Assembly (NCBI GenBank): GCA_035516795.1
Contig: DATIZX010000006.1
Location: 1 to 18,136, forward strand
Direction of reading: 5' to 3'
Length of the DNA: 18,136 nt
Source: DATJBF01 sp035516795
GTDB taxonomy: Bacteria > Verrucomicrobiota > Verrucomicrobiia > Palsa-1439
The notes below the pieces were generated by a model. The model was not told where the DNA came from, made no database searches, and saw only the letters and a list, made by a program, of their open reading frames with translations. The position numbers and the translations under genes are program-made. Positions 1 through 5,802 of this stretch are shown here, in pieces (position 1 is the first letter of the stretch; the number at the start of each line of letters is the position of its first letter).

Positions 1-560
1 GGGCCGAGGGTTTCCGCAAATCCGGTAGCACAGGCCTCCGTGACTGTAGTATTTGAACTACCGAAGGCAGGGACGCCTGCACCACCAGCTTCTTTCACAT
101 AAACTTCCTTCCACTCGCCGCGCTCGACTTTCACCCGATGCACGGGCAGGGCATCTAGGAATTCGTTCGAGAATACGCAACCGACAATCGAATCCGGCAG
201 CGGTTCGCCAATCTCGACCATTCGATAGGCCAAATCCGGTTCGGCAGCCAAAACGTCGTTCCGAAGTTGACCGCGATGTCCGCCAAACTCGACAATTTCA
301 AACTCAGCCGGGTGGCCGAGTTCCTCACGCCATTTCCGGAATTGTTTCGCCAGTAATTTGCCAAAGAGTGGTCCGACGCTAACGCTGGTGAAGTAATCGC
401 CGGCTTTACCGATGCGGTGCCGGGCCTTCGTATAGTACCCATGCTCGGGATGGTAGAGCGCCAATTCCATGAAACGCTCGAACGGGATCTGGCCGCCGTT
501 GTTCTGGATCTCTCGCCGAATGACTTCGATGAGCGCCGGATTGCTTTCCACGTGATTCAC
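1..560 (-). CDS. MidA/NDUFAF7-family SAM-dependent methyltransferase (3' end outside window)
   Basis: The minus strand is open from the left edge to a GTG at 560 (186 codons visible; the frame also stays open further upstream, so the start is uncertain; GTG 551 is an alternative). It reads IPFERFMELALYHPEHGYY (residues 25-43), GDYFTSVSVGPLFGKLL (54-70), a SAM-loop-like VEFGGHRGQL (90-99) and VFSNEFLDALPVHRV (129-143), the typical block order of the MidA/NDUFAF7 (DUF185) family. Family knowledge: human NDUFAF7 dimethylates an arginine of NDUFS2, the NuoD homologue, and is needed for complex I assembly; the bacterial role is poorly defined. The gene is divergent from nuoA, which fits an assembly role (inference). 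Oddities: only about 10 residues separate VEI (115-117) from GCVFSNE, where the family usually has about 35-45, and residues about 158-180 are encoded by a palindromic repeat. It may be a degraded or variant copy. Confidence 0.75.
   Translation of the reverse strand, partial: MNHVESNPALIEVIRREIQNNGGQIPFERFMELALYHPEHGYYTKARHRIGKAGDYFTSVSVGPLFGKLLAKQFRKWREELGHPAEFEIVEFGGHRGQLRNDVLAAEPDLAYRMVEIGEPLPDSIVGCVFSNEFLDALPVHRVKVERGEWKEVYVKEAGGAGVPAFGSSNTTVTEACATGFAETLG
22..86. repeat. Inverted pair of REP-like palindromes inside the methyltransferase gene
   Basis: Positions 22-47 and 56-86 are imperfect inverted copies of one motif: GGTAGCACAGGC... on the + strand, and GGTGGTGCAGGCGTCC... when 56-86 is read on the minus strand. 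They match the GGTGGCGCARGCGTC family seen elsewhere in the window. Together they encode, in frame, a Gly/Ala/Thr-rich peptide of about 23 residues in the methyltransferase. Confidence 0.65.
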
Positions 561-687
561 GATAACGCAGCATCCAGACTCCGTGAAGGCCAAATAACAC
601 TTGCAAGGGTGGATGAGTACGATTAGTTTTCTTGCGAAGCTCGTCACGAAGTTGATTCGTCTGGCGTGATCGGACTGACCCCAAGGC
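561..687. promoter_or_regulatory. Divergent intergenic region, presumed nuo operon promoter
   Basis: This is the only spacer between the divergent methyltransferase gene and nuoA, so transcription of the operon should start here or inside the methyltransferase gene. A weak sigma70-like candidate is TTGCAA at 601-606, 17 bp from TAGTTT at 624-629. A short inverted repeat ACGAA-gttga-TTCGT lies at 646-660. AAGG at 683-686 could serve as ribosome binding site for nuoA. The location is inferred from gene arrangement; the motifs are weak. Confidence 0.3.
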
Positions 688-1167
688 TTGGCGATTGTGG
701 AACAACTACAACAGTATGTCCCTGTCGGACTCTTGATGCTGATCGCCCTAGGTTTCGCGGCGGGCGGCCTCATCCTGCCGCCGCTTTTGGGCAAAAAACG
801 CTCGCACGACCCGGTCAAAGATAGCCCGTACGAATGTGGTATGCCTCCCATCACGGACTCGCACACCCGTTTCAGCGTGAAATTCTACCTGATCGCCATG
901 CTGTTTATCCTGTTCGACATTGAAGTCGTCTTCTTTCTGGGTTGGGCCGCGGTGTTTCGTGATCTGATCAAGCCCGTCTCGGAAGGCGGCATCGGTTGGG
1001 AAATGCTGTTGGGAGCGCTGATGTTTCTGGCAATCTTGGAGGTCGGACACATTTACGCCTGGAAGAAAGGCGCGCTCGACTGGGCGCCAAGAAGAAAACT
1101 CGAATCACGAAATCCGAAGTTCGAAACAAGCTCGAATGAAAAAATCTCCCAAACGACAGCACGCTAG
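688..1167 (+). CDS. nuoA: NADH-quinone oxidoreductase subunit A
   Basis: Small membrane subunit of complex I (159 residues) with three hydrophobic segments at about 12-34, 64-90 and 104-124. Family hallmarks are DSPYECGMPP (45-54), RFSVKFYLIAMLFILFDIEV (61-80) with the conserved D77/E79, and a KKGALDWA end near 126-133. NuoA packs beside NuoH and NuoK close to the quinone site. Start: TTG at 688 is used, with GTG 697 (better spaced from AAGG at 683-686) a real alternative; there is no in-frame ATG nearby. Residues from about 137 to the stop are translated from the left arm of a TTCG-rich inverted repeat, so the C-terminal tail is probably not ancestral NuoA. First gene of the operon; 69 bp before nuoB. 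Confidence 0.93.
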   Translation: MAIVEQLQQYVPVGLLMLIALGFAAGGLILPPLLGKKRSHDPVKDSPYECGMPPITDSHTRFSVKFYLIAMLFILFDIEVVFFLGWAAVFRDLIKPVSEGGIGWEMLLGALMFLAILEVGHIYAWKKGALDWAPRRKLESRNPKFETSSNEKISQTTAR

Positions 1168-1226
1168 ACGTTTTGGTAATTCGAATTTGGAGCTTGTTTC
1201 GGATTTCGATATTCGAATTTCGGATT
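1098..1226. repeat. TTCG-rich inverted repeat across the nuoA end and nuoA-nuoB spacer
   Basis: The left arm (1098-1137) and right arm (1179-1226) are imperfect reverse complements that share GAGCTTGTTTCG and ATTTCG/ATTCGA words. A nested pair CCAAACG (1149-1155) / CGTTTTGG (1169-1176) lies between them. The nuoA stop codon falls inside the loop. It looks like a mobile palindromic repeat rather than a regulatory site of nuoB, although an RNA hairpin would form. Confidence 0.65.
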
Positions 1227-1236
1227 TGTTACTGCC

Positions 1237-1839
1237 ATGAGTCAACAGGTCGAAACCGGTTTTGATCCCAAAATCGAAGGTCGCGACGTGGTCGTGACGC
1301 GAGTTGACGCGGCGATCGACTGGGTGCGGAAAAATTCCTGCTGGCCGATGCCAATGGGCCTCGCCTGTTGCGCCATTGAACTGATGGCAGTGGGCGCGAG
1401 CCGGTTTGACATTGCGCGGTTCGGTTCTGAAGTTATGCGGTTCACGCCACGGCAGTGCGACCTGATGATCGTGGCTGGCACCTGCGTGTACAAGATGGCG
1501 GGCGCGGTCAAACGCGTTTGGGATCAGATGCCCAATCCCAAGTGGTGCATCGCGATGGGAGCTTGCGCCAGCACGGGCGGAATGTACCGTAGTTATGCCG
1601 TAGTTCAGGGGGTCGATCATTTTCTGCCCGTGGACGTTTACATTTCAGGCTGCCCCCCGCGCCCGGAGGCGCTGTTAGACGGGTTGATGGCCGTGCAACG
1701 CAAAATCGCCCATGAAAAAGCGCTGAAGAACATGAAGCAAGGTGAAGGCGCTTTGCCCATCGGGGCAACGGTGAAAGGTCCGGTGATCGTACGCGGCGAG
1801 TACGCGCCGCCGTTCGACGAAAACAAGTTTTGGAAATAG
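1237..1839 (+). CDS. nuoB: NADH-quinone oxidoreductase subunit B
   Basis: Carries the terminal 4Fe-4S cluster N2 that reduces quinone. 200 residues, normal for the family. N2 ligands are visible as the adjacent pair C44-C45 (GLACCAIELM), C110 (GACASTGG) and C139 (SGCPPRPE). The block RFTPRQCDLMIVAGTC (68-83) is the family signature, with Cys77-region variation (C74 where many homologues have Ala). ATG at 1237 is the only sensible start; no strong Shine-Dalgarno is seen because the upstream repeat abuts it. The C-terminus KGPVIVRGEYAPPFDENKFWK overlaps nothing. nuoC follows 5 bp later. Confidence 0.97.
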   Translation: MSQQVETGFDPKIEGRDVVVTRVDAAIDWVRKNSCWPMPMGLACCAIELMAVGASRFDIARFGSEVMRFTPRQCDLMIVAGTCVYKMAGAVKRVWDQMPNPKWCIAMGACASTGGMYRSYAVVQGVDHFLPVDVYISGCPPRPEALLDGLMAVQRKIAHEKALKNMKQGEGALPIGATVKGPVIVRGEYAPPFDENKFWK

Positions 1840-1844
1840 AGGAA

Positions 1845-2477
1845 ATGACGCCACAAGAAGCAACCGAGAAACTCAGGGCACGCTTTGGCGAAACCGTCGG
1901 CACGTCGGTCGAATTTCGCGGAGAGATTACCGTCTCGGTTGCTCCCGGCAAAATCGTGGAAGCTTGCCGATTCCTGAAAACGGAATGCGCGTTCGACATG
2001 CTTACCGATCTTTCCGGTGTGGACAACTACGGTGAGGACCCGCGCTACGAGGTGGACTATCATCTTTACTCGTTGACGAACCGGTGCCGCTTGCGACTCA
2101 AGATCAGGATTTCCGAAGAAGATATGACAGTGGACACGGTCTCCGGTGTATGGCGGACGGCCGACTGGCATGAGCGCGAGGCCTTCGACATGTTTGGGAT
2201 CCGCTTTCGCGGCCATCCGAATTTGAAGCGGATCCTGATGTGGGACGGCTATCCCTATTACCCGTTGCGGAAGGATTTCCCCCTGGCCGGGATTCCAGCA
2301 GAGCTGCCGGATACGGCGGTCGATGCGGATAAGGTTCGCGCGGCGCCAATGCTGGGAGGTCCGTTTGTGGCGACCAACGGCACCGTCAGTTCCGTGGCTC
2401 GTGAGCCACGACAGGCGGACACCGTTGTTGAGAATATCGAACGCTTGAAGCATCCGAACAAAGAGGAGCAGGTGTGA
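1845..2477 (+). CDS. nuoC: NADH-quinone oxidoreductase subunit C
   Basis: Homologue of the 30-kDa complex I subunit, a peripheral-arm scaffold beside NuoD. 210 residues. The signature runs from HEREAFDMFGIRFRGHP (109-125) through LKRILMWDGY (127-136) to PLRKDFPL (140-147). ATG 1845 is preferred, with AGAGGA just upstream; a TTG at 1830 would extend it by five residues and overlap nuoB by 10 bp. Here NuoC is a separate protein, not fused to NuoD as in E. coli. A 73-bp spacer with a short palindromic repeat separates it from nuoD. Confidence 0.96.
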   Translation: MTPQEATEKLRARFGETVGTSVEFRGEITVSVAPGKIVEACRFLKTECAFDMLTDLSGVDNYGEDPRYEVDYHLYSLTNRCRLRLKIRISEEDMTVDTVSGVWRTADWHEREAFDMFGIRFRGHPNLKRILMWDGYPYYPLRKDFPLAGIPAELPDTAVDADKVRAAPMLGGPFVATNGTVSSVAREPRQADTVVENIERLKHPNKEEQV

Positions 2478-2520
2478 TTGTGCGGTGGTCTATGACTGCC
2501 CAGGTGAAGAACAACAAAGT

Positions 2521-2544
2521 CGGCGCTCATAGAGCGCCGCTACA
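2521..2544 (-). repeat. Short GC palindrome, copy 1 (nuoC-nuoD spacer)
   Basis: CGGCGCTC-at-AGAGCGCCG forms a near-perfect hairpin. On the minus strand the unit reads TGTAGCGGCGCTCTATGAGC..., and is the same 24-bp unit (one base different) as positions 9773-9796 on the + strand. The two copies sit in spacers of the same operon in opposite orientation, which marks it as a dispersed repeat. Confidence 0.75.
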
Positions 2545-2550
2545 ATCAAG

Positions 2551-3789
2551 ATGGCCACGCAATACGAAAGCGAATTGATCGATTCCGCTGCTCGTGCCCA
2601 GCAGGCGGCCGAAGAGCCGTTGGATGGAGAGCGGATGATCCTCAACATGGGGCCGCAACATCCGAGCACCCACGGCGTGTTGCGGGTGGTCATCGAGCTC
2701 GACGGCGAAGAAATCATCAATCTCTGGCCGGACGTCGGTTATTTGCATCGGGGCGACGAGAAGATTGCCGAGAACATGACCTACACGCAGTTCATTCCAT
2801 ACACCGATCGTCTCGATTACCTGGCGCCGTTGGCCAACAACGTCGCCTACGCCTGTGCTGTGGAAAAGCTCTGCGGAATCGACGTGCCGCCTCGCTGCCA
2901 ATACATCCGGGTGATTTGTGCGGAATTGGCGCGCATCAGTTCGCATCTGTTGGGCGTCGGTGCGCTCGCTCTCGACATCGGCGCGGTGACGGTTTTTCTC
3001 TACACCTTTCGTGAGCGGGAAAAGATCAACGACATGTGTGAATGCATCTGCGGCGCGCGATTTACGACCAGCTACACCCGCATTGGCGGTCTGGCCAACG
3101 ATCTGCCGCCGAATTTTCTGCCGATGTTGCGGAAGTTTTTGAAGGAATTCCCGGCGACGCTCGAGGAAGTCGACCGCTTGCTAACCCGCAACAAGATCTT
3201 TGTGGAACGCAACCGCGATGTCGGGATTCTGCGCAAAGAGGACGCCATTGATTTTTGCGTGACCGGTCCCGTATTGCGCGGCTCGGGCGTGGAATGGGAC
3301 CTTCGCAAAGCCCATCCGTACAGTTCGTATGAACTTTTCGATTTCGACGTGCCGGTGGGCACGGTTGGCGATTGCTTTGACCGTTATCTCGTCCGCATGG
3401 AAGAGATGCGTCAAAGCGAGCGGATCCTTCATCAGGCCATGGATAACCTGCCGAGCGGGCCGATCAATTCGCCCGATGCGAAGATTTTGCTCCCGGAGAA
3501 AAAAGCCGTGCTAACAAAAATGGAGGAGCTGATCCATCAGTTCATTAACGTGACAGAGGGAATCAACGCCCCGCCGGGTGAAGTCTATTTCTCGGCAGAA
3601 AATCCCAAGGGAGAACTCGGCTTTTATATCATCAGCAAAGGCGGTGGCGTACCACATCGGCTGAAGATTCGGGCACCCTCGTTCGTGAATCTCCAGGCAT
3701 TACCGGTAATGGCCAAGGGCCACATTGTGAGTGATTTGGTCGCCATCCTCGGCAGTATCGATTTCGTGATGGGGGAATGTGACCGATGA
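2551..3789 (+). CDS. nuoD: NADH-quinone oxidoreductase subunit D
   Basis: 49-kDa subunit; with NuoB it builds the quinone-binding pocket. 412 residues. Visible hallmarks are NMGPQHPSTHGVLR (32-45) with quinone-site His41, GYLHRGDEKI (63-72), PYTDRLDYL (83-91) with quinone-site Tyr90, and the ending GSIDFVMGECDR that closes full-length homologues. Arg67 in HRGDEK aligns with the arginine of NDUFS2 that NDUFAF7 methylates (position from family knowledge), which is of interest because a homologue of that methyltransferase lies upstream. Start ATG 2551 follows the palindromic repeat by 6 bp and lacks a clear ribosome binding site. 112 bp with an inverted repeat pair follow before nuoE-F. Confidence 0.97.
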   Translation: MATQYESELIDSAARAQQAAEEPLDGERMILNMGPQHPSTHGVLRVVIELDGEEIINLWPDVGYLHRGDEKIAENMTYTQFIPYTDRLDYLAPLANNVAYACAVEKLCGIDVPPRCQYIRVICAELARISSHLLGVGALALDIGAVTVFLYTFREREKINDMCECICGARFTTSYTRIGGLANDLPPNFLPMLRKFLKEFPATLEEVDRLLTRNKIFVERNRDVGILRKEDAIDFCVTGPVLRGSGVEWDLRKAHPYSSYELFDFDVPVGTVGDCFDRYLVRMEEMRQSERILHQAMDNLPSGPINSPDAKILLPEKKAVLTKMEELIHQFINVTEGINAPPGEVYFSAENPKGELGFYIISKGGGVPHRLKIRAPSFVNLQALPVMAKGHIVSDLVAILGSIDFVMGECDR

Positions 3790-3807
3790 ATGCTTTCTGT
3801 GGTTGCA

Positions 3808-3887
3808 TGGTGGCGCAACCGTCTCGGCTGCGGTCGTTCAAAGAGCAACGGCAGTTACATCCACAAGCGGGACGCTTGCGCCACCAA
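3808..3887. repeat. Inverted pair of REP-like palindromes (nuoD-nuoE spacer)
   Basis: The left unit (3808-3839) begins TGGTGGCGCAACCGTCTCGG. The right unit (3860-3887) is its inverted partner, reading GGTGGCGCAAGCGTCCCGC on the minus strand. A 20-bp linker separates them. This REP / linker / inverted REP layout resembles a BIME and belongs to the same family as the copies that flank the RAYT gene. Confidence 0.78.
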
Positions 3888-3901
3888 CAGATTGGTAACG
3901 C

Positions 3902-5692
3902 ATGACAATTCCACAGCAACTCGAACAACGCATCGACGAAATCATCACGCATTACCCGCCCGATCACAAACGGGCCGCGGTGCTGTGGTTGCTGCATTTG
4001 TTGCAGGAACAGTTCGGTTTTCTCGGCAAAGAACAGGTCGAGTGGACCGCCGCCAAGCTCGGCCTGCAGCCGATGAATGTTTGGGAGTTGGTGAGTTTCT
4101 ATCCGATGTTTAACGCGAAGCCCCGCGGCAGATTTCACATCAAAGTCTGCCGTACGCTTTCCTGCGAGTTGTGCGGGTGCGGCGGAATACTGGAGCGACT
4201 GCAGAAGAAGCTCGGCGTAGGGCTGGACGAGAACACTTCCGACGGTCTGTTCACGATTTCCACCGTCGAATGTCTCGCATTGTGCGGCACGGGACCGGTG
4301 ATGATGATCAACGATGAGACCTTTGAGAATCTCACGCCAGAGAAGGCCGAAGCGATTGTGGACCGGATCAAGGCGACCGGGCAACTGGAGCCACAACCGT
4401 TGCCGCCCGTGCTCCCAGCGCATCCCTTGGAGAAGCGCACCTTACTCGCGAACATGAGCAAACCCGACTACACGGGTTCTATCGCCGATTACATCGACGA
4501 AGGCGGCTATAAAGCGTTGCGCAAAGCCTTTACCTTGAAGCCGGACGGCGTTGCGGCCGCGGTGAAGGATAGCGAACTGCGCGGCCGTGGCGGCGCTGGG
4601 TTTCCGTGCGGGATGAAGTGGGGTTTCCTCGATAAGAAATCCGGCAAGCCGATCTATCTGATCTGCAACGCCGACGAATCCGAGCCGGGCACCTTCAAAG
4701 ATCGCCAATTGATTCACTACGATCCGCATCAACTCCTCGAGGGGATTCTGATTTCCTGCTACGCAGTCGGAGCCCACGTTGCCTACATCTACATTCGTGG
4801 CGAGATGGCGCTCGGCGCGAAAATCCTCGAGAAAGCCATCGCCGAAGCGCGCGCGAAAAAGTTCCTCGGCAGGAACATCCTCGGCAAGAAATTCGATTGC
4901 GAGATTTACCTCCATCGCGGCGCGGGCGCTTACATTTGCGGCGAGGAAACCGGCCTGCTCGAATCGCTCGAAGGCAAGCGGGCTTACCCACGCATCAAAC
5001 CGCCATTCCCGGCGGTGGTGGGTTTGTTCGGTTGCCCCACCGTGGTGAATAACGTTGAGACCCTCTCCAACGTGCCGCACATCGTCAATCACGGCGCGGC
5101 ATGGTTCAAGGCGATGGGCGTGCCCGGGTCGACCGGCACGCGCCTGGTCTGCGTCAGCGGGCCGGTAAAACGTCCGGGTTATTGCGAATTCGAGATGGGC
5201 AAACTCACCGTGCGCCAGCTGATTTACGATTTGTGCGGAGGGCTGAAGGACGGTCGCTCGCTCAAGGGAGTGATCCCCGGGGGCAGTTCGATGCCGATTC
5301 TCAAACCCGATCAGATTGACGTGCCGCTCGATTTTGAGTCGTTGCGCAAGGCGGGAACGATGGCTGGCAGCGGCGGCGTGATTGTGTTGGATGATTCGAG
5401 CGACGTCGTGCAGAGCACACTGAATGTGGCTCAGTTCTATGCACACGAAAGCTGCGGGCAGTGTACGCCGTGCCGGGAAGGCACCTTGTGGATGGAGAAA
5501 ATGCTGCATCGAATCAAGAATGGCCACGGCCGGCCGGAAGATGTGGGGTTGCTGTGGGATGTGGCCGACAACATTGACGGCAAAACGATTTGCCCGCTGG
5601 GCGAAGCCGCAGCCTGGCCGGTCAAAGCCTTCGTTACGAAATACCGCAACGACTTTGAAGAAGCCTGCAAGGAGAACGGCCACGGCGGTTGA
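3902..5692 (+). CDS. nuoEF: Fused NADH-quinone oxidoreductase subunits E and F
   Basis: One uninterrupted frame of 596 residues covers two normally separate subunits. Residues 1-165 are NuoE, a thioredoxin-like 2Fe-2S (N1a) domain with C83, C88, C124 and C128 (VCRTLSC ... CLALCGTGP). Residues about 186-596 are NuoF, which oxidises NADH: glycine-rich LRGRGGAGFPCGMKW (226-240), NADESEPGTFKDR (256-268), FMN/NADH block GAGAYICGEETG (340-351) and N3 4Fe-4S ligands C518, C521, C524 (SCGQCTPCREGT) with C564. The joint is a proline-rich linker near 163-185. M185 (ATG 4454) could be an old NuoF start but has no ribosome binding site. The same E-F fusion order occurs in HoxF of NAD-linked hydrogenases (family knowledge). 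Identity is certain; that it is translated as one chain is inferred from the open frame. Confidence 0.93.
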   Translation: MTIPQQLEQRIDEIITHYPPDHKRAAVLWLLHLLQEQFGFLGKEQVEWTAAKLGLQPMNVWELVSFYPMFNAKPRGRFHIKVCRTLSCELCGCGGILERLQKKLGVGLDENTSDGLFTISTVECLALCGTGPVMMINDETFENLTPEKAEAIVDRIKATGQLEPQPLPPVLPAHPLEKRTLLANMSKPDYTGSIADYIDEGGYKALRKAFTLKPDGVAAAVKDSELRGRGGAGFPCGMKWGFLDKKSGKPIYLICNADESEPGTFKDRQLIHYDPHQLLEGILISCYAVGAHVAYIYIRGEMALGAKILEKAIAEARAKKFLGRNILGKKFDCEIYLHRGAGAYICGEETGLLESLEGKRAYPRIKPPFPAVVGLFGCPTVVNNVETLSNVPHIVNHGAAWFKAMGVPGSTGTRLVCVSGPVKRPGYCEFEMGKLTVRQLIYDLCGGLKDGRSLKGVIPGGSSMPILKPDQIDVPLDFESLRKAGTMAGSGGVIVLDDSSDVVQSTLNVAQFYAHESCGQCTPCREGTLWMEKMLHRIKNGHGRPEDVGLLWDVADNIDGKTICPLGEAAAWPVKAFVTKYRNDFEEACKENGHGG

Positions 5693-5802
5693 CCAAGAAT
5701 GAACGCGAATAGACATGATTCAGGAATTTGTACAGCGAGCGCCTCGCTTGGCGCCGTTCCCACGCGCTGTCATTTCGAGTTTGTCGAGGAATCTTTGTCG
5801 TG
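5693..5802. repeat. Repeat-like spacer between nuoE-F and nuoG
   Basis: This 110-bp gap contains AGCGAG-cgc-CTCGCT (5734-5748), a perfect 6-bp stem, and from 5769 a TGTCATTTCGAGTTTGTCGA stretch that looks like another dispersed repeat type. A TTG-started upstream extension of nuoG through this region (from 5728) encodes nothing family-like, so it is treated as non-coding. Confidence 0.4.

Noticed and set aside
53..382. 109-codon + strand ORF at the left edge
   Set aside because: It lies opposite the methyltransferase, whose minus-strand frame shows clear family blocks; the + frame is arginine-rich and meaningless.
3790..4113. 107-codon ORF starting in the nuoD-nuoE spacer
   Set aside because: It is translated REP sequence (including IHKRDACATN) running into an alternate frame of nuoE.
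4454..5692. Separate nuoF gene starting at ATG 4454
   Set aside because: The frame is continuous with NuoE, no stop codon lies between, and no ribosome binding site precedes 4454. Internal initiation remains possible but unsupported.
4442..5716. 424-codon open frame on the minus strand opposite nuoE-F
   Set aside because: It is the antisense shadow of the GC-rich nuoF domain; it shows no family motifs, and the sense strand has complete NuoF signatures.
5728..5802. N-terminal extension of NuoG from TTG 5728
   Set aside because: The extra 25 residues come from repeat-like spacer; the family N-terminus begins at ATG 5803.
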